Source: Sporomusa ovata DSM 2662 (GTDB taxonomy: Bacteria > Bacillota > Negativicutes > Sporomusales > Sporomusaceae). From it: DNA of 64,000 nucleotides. The DNA lies in NCBI RefSeq assembly GCF_000445445.1, contig NZ_ASXP01000001.1, positions 976,501 to 1,040,500 of the forward strand, written 5' to 3'. Below are positions 43,295 to 51,107 of the stretch, in pieces; the first letter of the stretch is position 1; every line of letters starts with the position of its first letter. Made by a program: the position numbers and the translations under genes. A model generated the notes under the pieces. That model did not search any database, was not told the origin of the DNA, and worked only from the letters and a program-made list of their open reading frames with translations.

Positions 43295-44482
43295 ATGATC
43301 CAGAATACTCACAAAAATTTACTGTTAGCTAAGATTTGCGTACTTATCCTAATAATTCTATTTACCGTCACAAACCTTACCTGGGCAGCGCCACTATCCA
43401 GAACCGATATTGAAGAACAAAATCGCAAAGCACGCCAAGAAGATCAGGAGCGCAGGCAACGTGAGTAAGGCCAGGACGTTTTTCTGCAGAAGGGTAAGCA
43501 GCAAGGTGTTGCGGTAAAATTACCTGACGAGACGCCCAGCTTCACCATAAACACCATAAAGATTGAAGGCGATGAAGAAGGCCGGTTTCCCTGGATATAT
43601 GAACTGACCAAAAAGTATCAAGGTCAAAAGATCGGCTGGCAAGGGATAAACATCATTGTAAAAGTACTTACCAACGCCTTTATCGACCGCGGCTATGTAA
43701 CGACAAGAGTACTCATCCCCCAGCAAGACATAGCAACAGGTGTCCTTACCCTGCAAGTGGTTCCCGGGACGATTAAAGACTTTAAACTATCAGACCCCGC
43801 CATTAGAGCAGATTGGAAAAGTGCCTTCCCCACAAGACCGGGAGATATTCTGAACTTGCGCGACCTGGAGCAGGGACTGGAGCAAATGAAGCGTGTCCCA
43901 TCCCAGGATGCTGAAATGCAACTGCTGCCGGGGGACAAGCCTGGCGAATCAATAGTACAAATTACTGTCAAACAGAAGAAGCCTTGGAAAGTAGTGCTCT
44001 CGTTAGATGACTCAGGCAGCAAAGCTACTGGCAAGCTGCAAGAATCGGAAACTTTTTCACTTGACAACCTATTTGGCATCAATGACCTGTTCAACATCTC
44101 CTTTAATAGTGATGCCGAAAGAAAAGGCGATCAATATGGCACAAAAGGAGACAGCTTCAGCTACTCATTTCCTCAGGGTTACTGGACGTATTCCCTATCA
44201 AGTTCAGTATATAAATACCACCAGACAATTGAAAACTTGGGAACCTCCTTCGTGCCATCCGGGCATACCAGAAACCTCGAATTAAAAGCAGAGAAACTCG
44301 TGTATCGTGACCAGACCCGGAAAACCAGCCTGGCTTTTAGCCTGATAAGATCCCGCAGTAAATCCTATATTGACGACACCGAAATCGAAATACAGCGACG
44401 CAAAACTACTGCGGCCAAACTGGCTCTTAATCAAAGGGAGCAACGGGACGGTTCTATTGCTTCTTATTTGATCGTAAAATGA
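43295..44482 (+). pseudogene. Two-partner-secretion transporter (FhaC/ShlB/TpsB family), broken
   Basis: An ATG at 43295 with AGGAG upstream starts a signal-peptide-like sequence (residues about 8-34), then a charged EEQNRKARQEDQERRQRE helix ending at an in-frame TAA (43466-43468). The same frame then stays open to 44482. It encodes FTINTIKIEG, LTNAFIDRGYVTTRVLIPQQ, a POTRA-type domain and the first barrel strands (TEIEIQRRKTTAAKLALNQRE). The product would be about 396 codons against 550 or more usual for the family, so the distal barrel is missing. Both a nonsense codon and a 3' truncation disable it. No TpsA partner gene is seen. Confidence 0.8.
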
Positions 44483-44807
44483 AGGAAAAAGATAATGGAG
44501 TGAAAATTGATGCCAAGGATAGTCAACGAGCACAAACTCAGGAATTTAAAGAAAAATATAAAAAGCGTGCAAGCTATGAATGCATGAATGGAAAAACGGT
44601 GAGATGAAGCACTTCCATGGATTAGACCGTGCCCGAGGGTATGGTCTTAAAAGCATGAGTATGCAAGCCAAGTTAACAGCTTTGGCTGTCAATTTAAAAA
44701 GGATAGCCGCGCTGGTATCCTTATGTCTTGCCTATTTTAAACAAATTTTACTTAGCATAAAGAATTCATCAAAAATTATGATTAAAAAAGCTGATTATGT
44801 TGCTTAA
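44452..44807 (+). mobile_element. Transposase C-terminal remnant
   Basis: Reading frames here encode QEFKEKYKKRASYE and then, in a second frame, EWKNGEMKHFHGLDRARGYG and LTALAVNLKRIAAL, together the C-terminal end of an IS1182-like transposase. An 8-nt tandem duplication (ATGAATGC next to ATGAATGG, near 44576-44591) breaks the frame. The remnant abuts and truncates the transporter pseudogene. No terminal inverted repeats or target duplication could be defined. Confidence 0.65.
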
Positions 44808-45097
44808 AAAAGAGGCTTTTTCAGTAGTTTCTACCTGTCCCCGCGTCCCCCTACTATAAAAAATGCAATGGAGTTGCAGCAATTTGATTGCAAAACAAGA
44901 AATACCCCGCGTCCCCTTGACATTCCAGAGCCTTGTACTTAAAATATAGGAGCGAAAGAACCGTCCCTGTGCTCTCACTGTGCTTCCGCACGCCCTCTCC
45001 CCTTGACACGCCATTATTTGGCATGTTTTTCAGGAATCAAAATAAACCCTCCCTCATATACTGTAAATGTTCTTGTTTTTAAAGGGAGGGATTAGTA
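44808..45097. other. Decayed intergenic region with GTCCCC repeats
   Basis: CCCCGCGTCCCC occurs at 44839-44850 and again at 44905-44916. TCCCCTTGACA occurs near 44911-44921 and again near 44999-45009. An ACCGTCCCTGTGCTCTC phrase lies near 44960. Such strings are common near REP-associated transposases. No intact gene is visible. Confidence 0.5.
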
Positions 45098-45184
45098 ATG
45101 TTCTGGGATTTTATTTGCGGATTTGTTTCCGTTGCGGCTATTACATTGTGCTCTTTGATTTATGCTTTTAATTGGATGCCATAA
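45098..45184 (+). CDS. Tiny membrane protein (28 residues)
   Basis: An ATG at 45098 with GGGAGGG 7 nt upstream encodes 28 residues: FWDFICGF, then a hydrophobic core with VAAITLCSL, ending in FNWMP. It would be a single membrane-spanning peptide. The stop TAA shares its last base with the next ATG (TAATG), implying translational coupling. No family is recognised. Confidence 0.5.
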   Translation: MFWDFICGFVSVAAITLCSLIYAFNWMP

Positions 45185-45342
45185 TGTCTTATTTAGCCGC
45201 TCTGTCCTTGGGGATTGGAGTAGTTTTTGTCATTTGACCAATTTCAGTCTGGTGGTTGGGGTGCTCTTTTTTTGTCGCTGCCGGGTTCGTCCTGGTGGGC
45301 GGCTTTTTTGTTATAAAGTTCTTGGAGCAAACCCATCCTGTA
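45184..45342 (+). pseudogene. Small two-helix membrane protein frame with internal TGA
   Basis: An ATG at 45184, coupled to the previous ORF, reads 17 codons (MSYLAALSLGIGVVFVI) to TGA at 45235-45237. The same frame then continues for 34 codons (PISVWWLGCSFFVAAG and a second hydrophobic helix, ending FLEQTHPV) to TAG. As one protein of 52 residues it would have two membrane helices with the TGA between them. A TGG-to-TGA nonsense mutation is the simplest reading; recoding is possible but unsupported. Confidence 0.4.
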
Positions 45343-45390
45343 TAGCATAGTATGTAACGTCCCTAATACGTAATGAAGGAGGCATGCTTT

Positions 45391-45501
45391 ATGGGATTTG
45401 GTAATTTCGGAGGAGGTCGTGATAGTAGCTGTATTATAATCATCATTATAATACTTTTACTATTTTTCTGCTTCAATGATGACTGCAGCACGGTTTGCTA
45501 A
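45391..45501 (+). CDS. Tiny glycine-rich/hydrophobic membrane protein (36 residues), YjcZ-like
   Basis: An ATG at 45391 with AAGGAGG 8 nt upstream encodes MGFGNFGGGRDSS, an uninterrupted Ile/Leu/Phe helix (about 14-27) and a Cys/Asp-rich tail FNDDCSTVC. The layout, a Gly-rich head plus one hydrophobic helix plus cysteines, resembles the YjcZ-type tiny sporulation proteins of Bacilli. The similarity is in composition and architecture only. Confidence 0.6.
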   Translation: MGFGNFGGGRDSSCIIIIIIILLLFFCFNDDCSTVC

Positions 45502-45569
45502 CATAGTTTGATCGTAGTAAAATCCACAACTAAATCTAAAGTGCGGCCCGCTTAGATATCGGTTGTGCC

Positions 45570-45606
45570 ATAAGTCGCCTGTCCTTAGGGATGGGCGGCC
45601 TTTTTC
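45570..45606 (+). terminator. Terminator after the tiny-gene cluster
   Basis: GTCGCC and GGCGGC pair around an inner TCC/GGA stem and are followed by TTTTT. Confidence 0.6.
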
Positions 45607-45689
45607 CATTAACCCCCTCTTCACACTTGCATTTTTTGGTGCCTTTTCTCTATTCGACAAAGAAGCAACACTGTATCATGTAGAATGTG

Positions 45690-45862
45690 TAAGCGTTCTG
45701 ATTTGCCAAATTAATCTGCCGCCGGAATTGATGAAAACTCAGACAGAACGGATTATTGCTCAGCAGCAAATGGAAATGTACAATTTACAGCAACAAGCGG
45801 AGTTAAATGGATTGCAAAGGAATAAAACGAGGGCGGAAGCGGATCAACATTTGGCTGGTTAG
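45690..45862 (+). pseudogene. Possible gene fragment encoding a Gln/Glu-rich helix
   Basis: The frame ending at TAG 45860-45862 encodes ICQINLPPELMKTQTERI followed by a Gln-rich helix (QQQMEMYNLQQQAELNG). It resembles the tail of an SPFH/band-7-type or coiled-coil protein, but there is no ribosome site or plausible start, so it is probably a remnant. The 5' part of the frame looks non-coding. Confidence 0.3.
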
Positions 45863-45951
45863 CGTTAAACCCTTGAAAATAATAAAAAGTCAAACGCTTA
45901 GTGATTGCGTGAGGTCAAGGACGAAAAGGAATGATCCGGGGGGGTTAAAAG

Positions 45952-45986
45952 AAATAGTCCAAAACCCCAGTTTTTTGACTATTTTT
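45952..45986 (+). terminator. Hairpin after the gene fragment
   Basis: AAATAGTC (45952-45959) and GACTATTT (45977-45984) form a perfect 8-bp stem followed by Ts, just upstream of the 6S RNA promoter. Confidence 0.6.
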
Positions 45987-45991
45987 AAACC

Positions 45992-46020
45992 TTGAGGTAA
46001 AGGTTTAACCATGATAAAAT
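45992..46020 (+). promoter_or_regulatory. Promoter of the 6S RNA gene
   Basis: TTGAGG (45992-45997) and TAAAAT (46015-46020) are 17 nt apart. The predicted start near 46027 fits the 5' end of the structured RNA. Confidence 0.6.
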
Positions 46021-46027
46021 ACATAGT

Positions 46028-46216
46028 GTTAGTAGAAATTAATGCCTGAGGTGCTCGTTACACTCTTATATGTTCAACCTACTCATTTACTTGGGGAGTT
46101 TGATGTGATGCCGCTGCCATGCCTCCTTGGAGTGGAAGGCAAAAGCCTAACTAGAAAACGCCCACCTGCTTAGCGGCGGGTATGAACATACGAGAGCACG
46201 GTACCATGGGCGTACA
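46028..46216 (+). ncRNA. ssrS: 6S RNA (RNA polymerase regulator)
   Basis: About 190 nt without coding potential lie between a promoter and a terminator. Closing stem GTGCTC (46051-46056) pairs with GAGCAC (46194-46199), and the outer ATGCC/GGGCGT arms also pair. Internal blocks TGTTCAACCTACTC, TTGGGGAGT, CCTCCTTGGAGTGGAAGGC and CGCCCACCTGC resemble clostridial 6S RNAs as I remember them. 6S RNA binds the vegetative holoenzyme by mimicking an open promoter. The assignment is from recalled consensus and structure; a covariance search would settle it. Confidence 0.72.
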
Positions 46217-46228
46217 TACTATTTTATA

Positions 46229-46261
46229 AAATACTCTTTCTCGGTAGGAAGAGTATTTTTT
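46229..46261 (+). terminator. Terminator of the 6S RNA gene
   Basis: AATACTCTT and AAGAGTATT form a perfect 9-bp stem around TCTCGGTAGG, followed by a T run. Confidence 0.8.
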
Positions 46262-46283
46262 GCGTGTAAAGCGATTTCCAATT

Positions 46284-46312
46284 TTGCCAAAGGGCATCCA
46301 CTATGTTATAAT
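46284..46312 (+). promoter_or_regulatory. Sigma-A promoter of the cyclophilin gene
   Basis: TTGCCA (46284-46289) and TATAAT (46307-46312) are separated by 17 nt, 32 nt before the start codon. Confidence 0.65.
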
Positions 46313-46344
46313 AAAAATAATTCGATTTAAGAGAGGGATAAACT

Positions 46345-46776
46345 TTGAAAAAAGCAATTATTGAGATGGATAAAGGCCAGATTGTTATTGAGTTGTTTGA
46401 AAAAGATGCACCTAAGACGGTTGCTAATTTTGAAAAGCTAATTACAGAGGGTTTTTATGATAGATTACAATTTCACAGAGTAATTAAAGGTTTTGTGGCC
46501 CAAGGTGGTTGTCCGAATGGTAATGGTACTGGTGGTCCTGGCTATACTATTCCTTGTGAAACGAAAGACAATCCGAACAAGCATGAACGGGGATCGCTGT
46601 CAATGGCGCATCGCGGCCCTAATACTGGTGGCAGTCAGTTTTTTATTGTGTATGAGCCTCAGCCGCACTTAGATGGCGTACATACAGTCTTTGGCAAGGT
46701 TATTGAAGGTATGGATGTTGTTGATCAAATCAGCCAAGGCGACATAATGAATAAAGTTACCATTAATGAGGAATGA
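46345..46776 (+). CDS. Peptidyl-prolyl cis-trans isomerase, cyclophilin type
   Basis: A 143-residue cytoplasmic cyclophilin (no signal peptide). FHRVIKGFVAQGGCPNGNGTG, SMAHRGPNTGGSQFFI and LDGVHTVFGKV contain the catalytic Arg, Phe and His positions. The start is TTG with GAGAGGG 7 nt upstream. It has its own promoter. Confidence 0.94.
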   Translation: MKKAIIEMDKGQIVIELFEKDAPKTVANFEKLITEGFYDRLQFHRVIKGFVAQGGCPNGNGTGGPGYTIPCETKDNPNKHERGSLSMAHRGPNTGGSQFFIVYEPQPHLDGVHTVFGKVIEGMDVVDQISQGDIMNKVTINEE

Positions 46777-46818
46777 TTTAACTGATAAGGTCGTAAAATG
46801 AGGTAAGGAGGGCAATCT

Positions 46819-47208
46819 GTGACTCCTGTTGAGACTATGCTCCAAGCGAAAAACTGGGCTGTTGTAGGAGCTACCGACAACACAGAGAAGTTTGGCTATA
46901 AGATATTTAAAGCGCTCAAGGACGCTGGGTATAGTGTATATCCGGTAAACCCCGGTATAAACGAGATACTTGGTGATAAATGTTATCCAGCTCTTAAGGA
47001 TTTGCCATTCAAGCCTGAGGTTGTGAATGTTGTAGTACCGCCGAAAGTCGGAGAACAAATTATGAATAATTGTTCTGAACTTGGTATTAAAAATGTATGG
47101 CTGCAGCCTGGGGCCAATGCCGCTAATGTAGTAGCGGCAGCTAACAATTTTGGTCTTACTGTGGTTGATCAAAACTGTATATTGGTTGAACTGCGCAACC
47201 ACAAGTAG
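46819..47208 (+). CDS. CoA-binding domain protein (YccU family)
   Basis: A 129-residue Rossmann-type CoA-binding protein. WAVVGATDNTEKFGYKIFK, VYPVNPG and NVWLQPGA match the succinyl-CoA-ligase-like CoA-binding family. The partner or acyl group is unknown. The GTG start has AAGGAGG upstream. Confidence 0.88.
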   Translation: MTPVETMLQAKNWAVVGATDNTEKFGYKIFKALKDAGYSVYPVNPGINEILGDKCYPALKDLPFKPEVVNVVVPPKVGEQIMNNCSELGIKNVWLQPGANAANVVAAANNFGLTVVDQNCILVELRNHK

Positions 47209-47244
47209 ATATGTACTTCAGTTAAGTGAAAAGGGGGACTGTCT

Positions 47245-47568
47245 GTGGCAACTGTAGTCAATGCTAACGATAACAATTTCCAGGAGGAAGTGCTTGATAC
47301 GGCTAAGCCGGTACTTGTAGACTTTTGGGCTCCTTGGTGTGGCTATTGCAATAAGCTTGCACCTATTATGGATGAATTGGCGCAAGAAATGAGTGACCAA
47401 ATTAAAGTTGTAAAAGTTAACGTTGATGAAAATCGTTCACTAACCCAAAAATACGGTGTGATGAGTTTGCCTACAATGATTGTCTTCAAAGACGGTGAGC
47501 AATTAGAGAAACTGACAGGTTATCTGCCTAAAGCCAACATAACTTCTAAACTCCAAAAGCTGGTTTAA
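47245..47568 (+). CDS. Thioredoxin with WCGYC active site
   Basis: A 107-residue thioredoxin fold: FWAPWCGYCNKLAPIMDEL, KVNVDENRSL, SLPTMIVFKDGE. The active site is WCGYC rather than the usual WCGPC. The Pro-to-Tyr change in the CxxC loop should alter redox potential and may indicate a specialised thioredoxin. The cis-Pro (SLPT) is kept. GTG start with AAGGGGG upstream. A terminator follows. Confidence 0.92.
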   Translation: MATVVNANDNNFQEEVLDTAKPVLVDFWAPWCGYCNKLAPIMDELAQEMSDQIKVVKVNVDENRSLTQKYGVMSLPTMIVFKDGEQLEKLTGYLPKANITSKLQKLV

Positions 47569-47573
47569 CCATT

Positions 47574-47601
47574 ATTCCCGGCCATATGGCCGGGAATTTA
47601 T
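47574..47601. terminator. Palindromic terminator after thioredoxin
   Basis: ATTCCCGGCCAT and ATGGCCGGGAAT form a perfect 24-nt palindrome followed by a short T stretch. Confidence 0.75.
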
Positions 47602-47677
47602 TTGTCCTGTAACGCATATCCCCTCATACAATGGCATAGGAAATATTAAAAGTATTTCTGAAGCAGCGGAGGATATA

Positions 47678-49633
47678 GTGGTGCGGGATAAGGCAGTAAA
47701 AGTAGTATTGGTGGGTTCGCCTAATGTTGGCAAAAGTGCCATTTTTAATTATTTGACAGGCAGCTATGTCGCTGTGTCCAATTACCCAGGTACGACAGTT
47801 GACATTTCCACAGGCCATTTTAAATATGGCCTGCAGCGTTTTGAGATTATTGATACACCCGGAATGTATTCATTAATTCCCCTGACAGAGGAGGAAAGGG
47901 TCACTCGGCTATTGTTGACCAGGCAATTGCCAGATGTTGTCGTTCATGTTGTTGATGCAAAAAACTTAAGGCGGATGCTCAATATGACAATTCAGCTTAT
48001 TGATGCAGGGTTGCCGGTTATTCTTAATTTGAATATTATGGATGAAGCTCAGAATATGGGGTTGCTCATCAATATTCAGCATCTCGAAAAAATGCTGGGG
48101 ATTCCGGTAATTGCGACTTCGGTGGTCAATAAGGCTGGATTAGAAGCGTTAAGAAAAGCAATTAGTCAATATAAACAACTACAGCCAAGCATCTTTACAC
48201 TAAATGATGAGCTTGAGCAAGCAATAACTAAAATAAGTGCTCTGTTAACTTGCTCCTATGGTATGAGCAAAAGGATTACTGCCTTACTGCTTTTGCAAGG
48301 GGACCCGATGGTACTCAATAGTGCTGCCCAGACCGAAAAAGCATGGCCGGAGCTAGTTGCTATTATTGATGGCTTAGCATTGAAAAATAAAAATAACCTT
48401 GGCGCTCTGGTAGCGATAGAGCAGCAGGCTATTATTGATAAAATAGTGGCTAATGTTGTCAGATATGCAAGCTTTGAGCGTCAGCCATTTAAAAACATGG
48501 CAGGCTGGCTGGGCAAAATAACCAGAGAACCGTTAACAGGAATTCCAATTTTATGTTTGGTGCTTTATTTTGGATTATACCAGTTTGTGGGAAAATTTGG
48601 TGCCGGATATCTTGTTGACTATATTAATGATAGTGTATTTGTACCCATCATCAATCCGGTGGTGGTAATGGGTGCCAATGCTTATATTCCATGGGAGTGG
48701 CTACGGTCGCTGCTAGCCGGTCAATATGGTATCTTTACGATGGGATTTCGGTACGCAGCTGCAATTATTTTACCCATTGTCGGGACATTTTTTTTGGTGT
48801 TCGCCTTTTTGGAGGATACTGGATATCTCCCGCGACTGGCTATGCTGGTTGATGCTGTTTTCCGGTATTTTGGGCTTAATGGCCGTGCTGTTATCCCGCT
48901 AACGCTGGGCTTGGGGTGTGGCACCATGGCGGTAGTGGTAACACGCACACTGGAAAGCAAGCGTGAGAGATTATTAGCAACTTTTTTGTTGTCTTTAACA
49001 ATACCTTGTTCGGCTCAGTTGGGAGTAGTCTTGGCATTACTTTCTCATAACACAACGATTGTAACTATCTGGAGCGCGTACATGCTGCTAGTCTTTGCCA
49101 GTGTGGGCTGGTTGAGTGCTCAGTGTATTCCGGGAAGCAGAAGCGCATTTTATATGGAAATACCGCCATTACGATTGCCGCTTGTTGGTAATGTCTTGAA
49201 AAAAGCATATGCCCGCATGTATTGGTATTTTATGGAGATATTACCGGTGTTTATTATTACCAGTATTTTATTATGGGCTGGCGATTGTAGCGGCATTTTA
49301 GATCAGATGATAAGCTATGTTAAGCCCTTTATGATGTTTATCGGGTTACCAGCAGCAGCAGCGCAAGCATTTTTACTGGGCTTTTTCCGGCGTGACTATG
49401 GAGCAGCAGGACTCTATGATCTTGCGGTGGCAGGGCAGTTAACAGATGCGCAATTGCTTACTGCAGCAATTGCATTAACCTTATTTGTTCCCTGTGTGGC
49501 TCAATTGGCTGTCATGGTTAAAGAACGAGGGCTGGGAATATCTTTAGCTATGGTGGTGGTAATAATTGTGATTGCTTATGGCTCGGCGGCACTCATTCAT
49601 AATGTGTTTACTTTGTTAACCATAGGAAGGTGA
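47678..49633 (+). CDS. feoB: Ferrous iron transporter FeoB
   Basis: GTP-regulated Fe2+ transporter. The 651 residues have an N-terminal G domain: G1 GSPNVGKSAIFN, a NYPGTTVDI switch region, G3 DTPGMYSL and an atypical G4 NLNIMDEA. A helical domain and a polytopic C-terminal region with Gate motifs (GLGCGTMAVVVTRTLESKRE, TIPCSAQLGV) follow. GTG codons at 47678 and 47681 are both possible, with GGAGGA upstream. feoA follows, the reverse of the common feoA-feoB order. Confidence 0.93.
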   Translation: MVRDKAVKVVLVGSPNVGKSAIFNYLTGSYVAVSNYPGTTVDISTGHFKYGLQRFEIIDTPGMYSLIPLTEEERVTRLLLTRQLPDVVVHVVDAKNLRRMLNMTIQLIDAGLPVILNLNIMDEAQNMGLLINIQHLEKMLGIPVIATSVVNKAGLEALRKAISQYKQLQPSIFTLNDELEQAITKISALLTCSYGMSKRITALLLLQGDPMVLNSAAQTEKAWPELVAIIDGLALKNKNNLGALVAIEQQAIIDKIVANVVRYASFERQPFKNMAGWLGKITREPLTGIPILCLVLYFGLYQFVGKFGAGYLVDYINDSVFVPIINPVVVMGANAYIPWEWLRSLLAGQYGIFTMGFRYAAAIILPIVGTFFLVFAFLEDTGYLPRLAMLVDAVFRYFGLNGRAVIPLTLGLGCGTMAVVVTRTLESKRERLLATFLLSLTIPCSAQLGVVLALLSHNTTIVTIWSAYMLLVFASVGWLSAQCIPGSRSAFYMEIPPLRLPLVGNVLKKAYARMYWYFMEILPVFIITSILLWAGDCSGILDQMISYVKPFMMFIGLPAAAAQAFLLGFFRRDYGAAGLYDLAVAGQLTDAQLLTAAIALTLFVPCVAQLAVMVKERGLGISLAMVVVIIVIAYGSAALIHNVFTLLTIGR

Positions 49634-49641
49634 GGGGTGTT

Positions 49642-49899
49642 ATGACAGAACAATCTGTAACCGAGCTTAAAACAGGTGAGAAGGCTAAAGTTGTAGCCAT
49701 ACACGGCCATAGCGCAGCTAGCATGAGAAAATTTATCGTTTTCGGGTTGTTACCTGGCAGGGAGATCGAAGTGCTACAGACCTTTCCGGTTTATGTTCTT
49801 AAGATTGATAATACCCAGTTGGCCCTTGACTATGAAGCGGCATTTGGTATTACCGTAGCTAGGTGGCAGTCAACCCAAAAAAATAAAACAGGGCTGTAA
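49642..49899 (+). CDS. feoA: Ferrous iron transport accessory protein FeoA
   Basis: An 85-residue SH3-like protein; FGLLPGREIEVLQTFP is the FeoA core. It is thought to modulate FeoB. The ATG at 49642 follows GAGGGGTG; a GTG at 49630 overlapping the feoB stop is an alternative start. The terminator stem begins inside the last codons. Confidence 0.87.
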   Translation: MTEQSVTELKTGEKAKVVAIHGHSAASMRKFIVFGLLPGREIEVLQTFPVYVLKIDNTQLALDYEAAFGITVARWQSTQKNKTGL

Positions 49900-49914
49900 T
49901 TTGCCCTGTTTTTG
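49888..49914 (+). terminator. Terminator of the feo operon
   Basis: ACAGGGC (49888-49894) and GCCCTGT (49903-49909) pair perfectly and are followed by Ts. The stem overlaps the feoA stop codon and also separates feoA from the convergent gene. Confidence 0.75.
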
Positions 49915-49925
49915 CAATTATGCAC

Positions 49926-50120
49926 TTACTTTACGGCTTCATTTAAGGCGGCAATCAGAGCCGGTATATCAATACCATGGGCAGCAGCGCCTTGTTCAAT
50001 GTTTTCGAAGCGGGCGGCGGCACAACCTAAGCAACCCATGCCAAAATTGCGAAATACTTCTACGGTTTGGGGATATTGTTGAACAACATCAACAATACTC
50101 ATGTCTTTAGTGATAGTCAT
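49926..50120 (-). CDS. DUF1858-domain small protein
   Basis: A 64-residue protein with N-terminal ITKDMSIVDVVQQYPQ and a GMGCLGCAAARFE motif whose CxxC pair is typical of DUF1858 / hybrid-cluster-associated disulfide proteins. The function is unknown; a redox or nitrogen-oxide stress link is suggested only by family context. The ATG at 50120 has AAAGGAGG 8 nt upstream; the longer frame to 50171 is rejected. Confidence 0.87.
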   Translation of the reverse strand: MTITKDMSIVDVVQQYPQTVEVFRNFGMGCLGCAAARFENIEQGAAAHGIDIPALIAALNEAVK

Positions 50121-50169
50121 TTTAACAACCTCCTTTTGTTGAGAGTGGAACATGTTGACAATATAAATC

Positions 50170-50199
50170 ATTATAGCATACTTGACTAATATTTGTCAT
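50170..50199 (-). promoter_or_regulatory. Candidate promoter of the DUF1858 gene
   Basis: On the - strand, ATGACA and TATAAT are 18 nt apart, about 50 nt before the start codon. Confidence 0.5.
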
Positions 50200-50297
50200 G
50201 ACTTTATTATGAAATTAGAGAATGGCAATTATGCTATTATTTATTAACTGATTTATGTTTTTTTATACGAAATCACTAGTTATGTTAGGAGCTTTAT

Positions 50298-51095
50298 ATG
50301 GAGAAAATTGCTTTTTCTATTGGGACAATTCAGTTTAACTGGTTTGGGCTAATTTTAGCCACTGCTATAATTATAGCAGTGGCTATTAGCTGGTATTATG
50401 TCCGTCTGCGTAATGAAAATTCAGACAGTTTGTTAGAGTTGACACTCTATAGTTTACCTGTAGGTTTAGTGACCGCCAGAGCCTACTATGTTATTGTAAA
50501 TTGGCAGCTTTATGCAGCTAACCCCAATGAAATCCTGCAAGTGAAGCATGGTGGTTTGGCTATCCATGGAGCTATTATCGGTGTCACTTTGACAATCTGG
50601 GTATATTGCCAAGTTAAAAAAATTTCTTTTTGGCGGTGGGCCGATATGCTGGCACCAGGACTTATTTTTGGGCAGGCAATAGGTCAGTGGGGAAACTTTA
50701 TTAATCAGGATGTAGTTGGTTATCCGACTGATGTTGGTTGGGGCATCTATATTGACTATAACTATCGCCCGCCAGGTTATGAACAGTTTGATTTTTTTCA
50801 TCCGATTTTTTTATATGAATGCTTGTGGGACTTAATTGTATTTAGTATACTTATTATTATGACTTGGCTGCTTGCTAAATATCCAAGTAAGTCAGCAACC
50901 GGCAGTGTGTTTTTGCTGTATATTATTTTGTACTCAGCAGGCCGCTTTGTCATTGAGGGCTTGCGGCTGGATAGTGAAATGTTTGGAGTGTGGCGATTAG
51001 CGCAACTAGTTAGCGTCATTGTCATAATAGTGGCCGGAGTACTTATGTTGTGGCGCAACTATAAGCGCAAAGCAGGATCCAGCTTAGTTTTTTAG
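50298..51095 (+). CDS. lgt: Prolipoprotein diacylglyceryl transferase
   Basis: Membrane enzyme adding diacylglycerol to lipobox cysteines. The 265 residues have about seven hydrophobic segments, KHGGLAIHGAIIG with the catalytic His region, GQAIGQWGNFINQ (Lgt signature) and ARAYYVI. AGGAG lies about 8 nt before the ATG. A perfect 30-nt palindrome sits in codons 20-29. Confidence 0.94.
   Translation: MEKIAFSIGTIQFNWFGLILATAIIIAVAISWYYVRLRNENSDSLLELTLYSLPVGLVTARAYYVIVNWQLYAANPNEILQVKHGGLAIHGAIIGVTLTIWVYCQVKKISFWRWADMLAPGLIFGQAIGQWGNFINQDVVGYPTDVGWGIYIDYNYRPPGYEQFDFFHPIFLYECLWDLIVFSILIIMTWLLAKYPSKSATGSVFLLYIILYSAGRFVIEGLRLDSEMFGVWRLAQLVSVIVIIVAGVLMLWRNYKRKAGSSLVF
50356..50385. repeat. Perfect 30-nt palindrome inside lgt
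   Basis: The left half TAGCCACTGCTATAA and right half TTATAGCAGTGGCTA are exact reverse complements with no spacer. It encodes part of the first membrane helix (ATAIIIAVAI). Confidence 0.85.
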
Positions 51096-51107
51096 GGAGG
51101 CGAGACG

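Noticed and set aside
44007..44285. A 92-residue + strand frame inside the transporter pseudogene
   Set aside because: It overlaps the homologous TpsB frame, has no ribosome site and no recognisable sequence.
45184..45342. Selenoprotein or UGA-as-Trp recoding as the explanation of the in-frame TGA
   Set aside because: No selenocysteine insertion hairpin is evident right after the TGA, and the rest of the window uses TGA as a normal stop (for example pilM, cbiE, feoB). A nonsense mutation is simpler; kept only as a possibility in the findings.
45653..45659. Reverse-strand 0A box TTCGACA in the decayed island
   Set aside because: It has no promoter or gene start in a position to be regulated by it.
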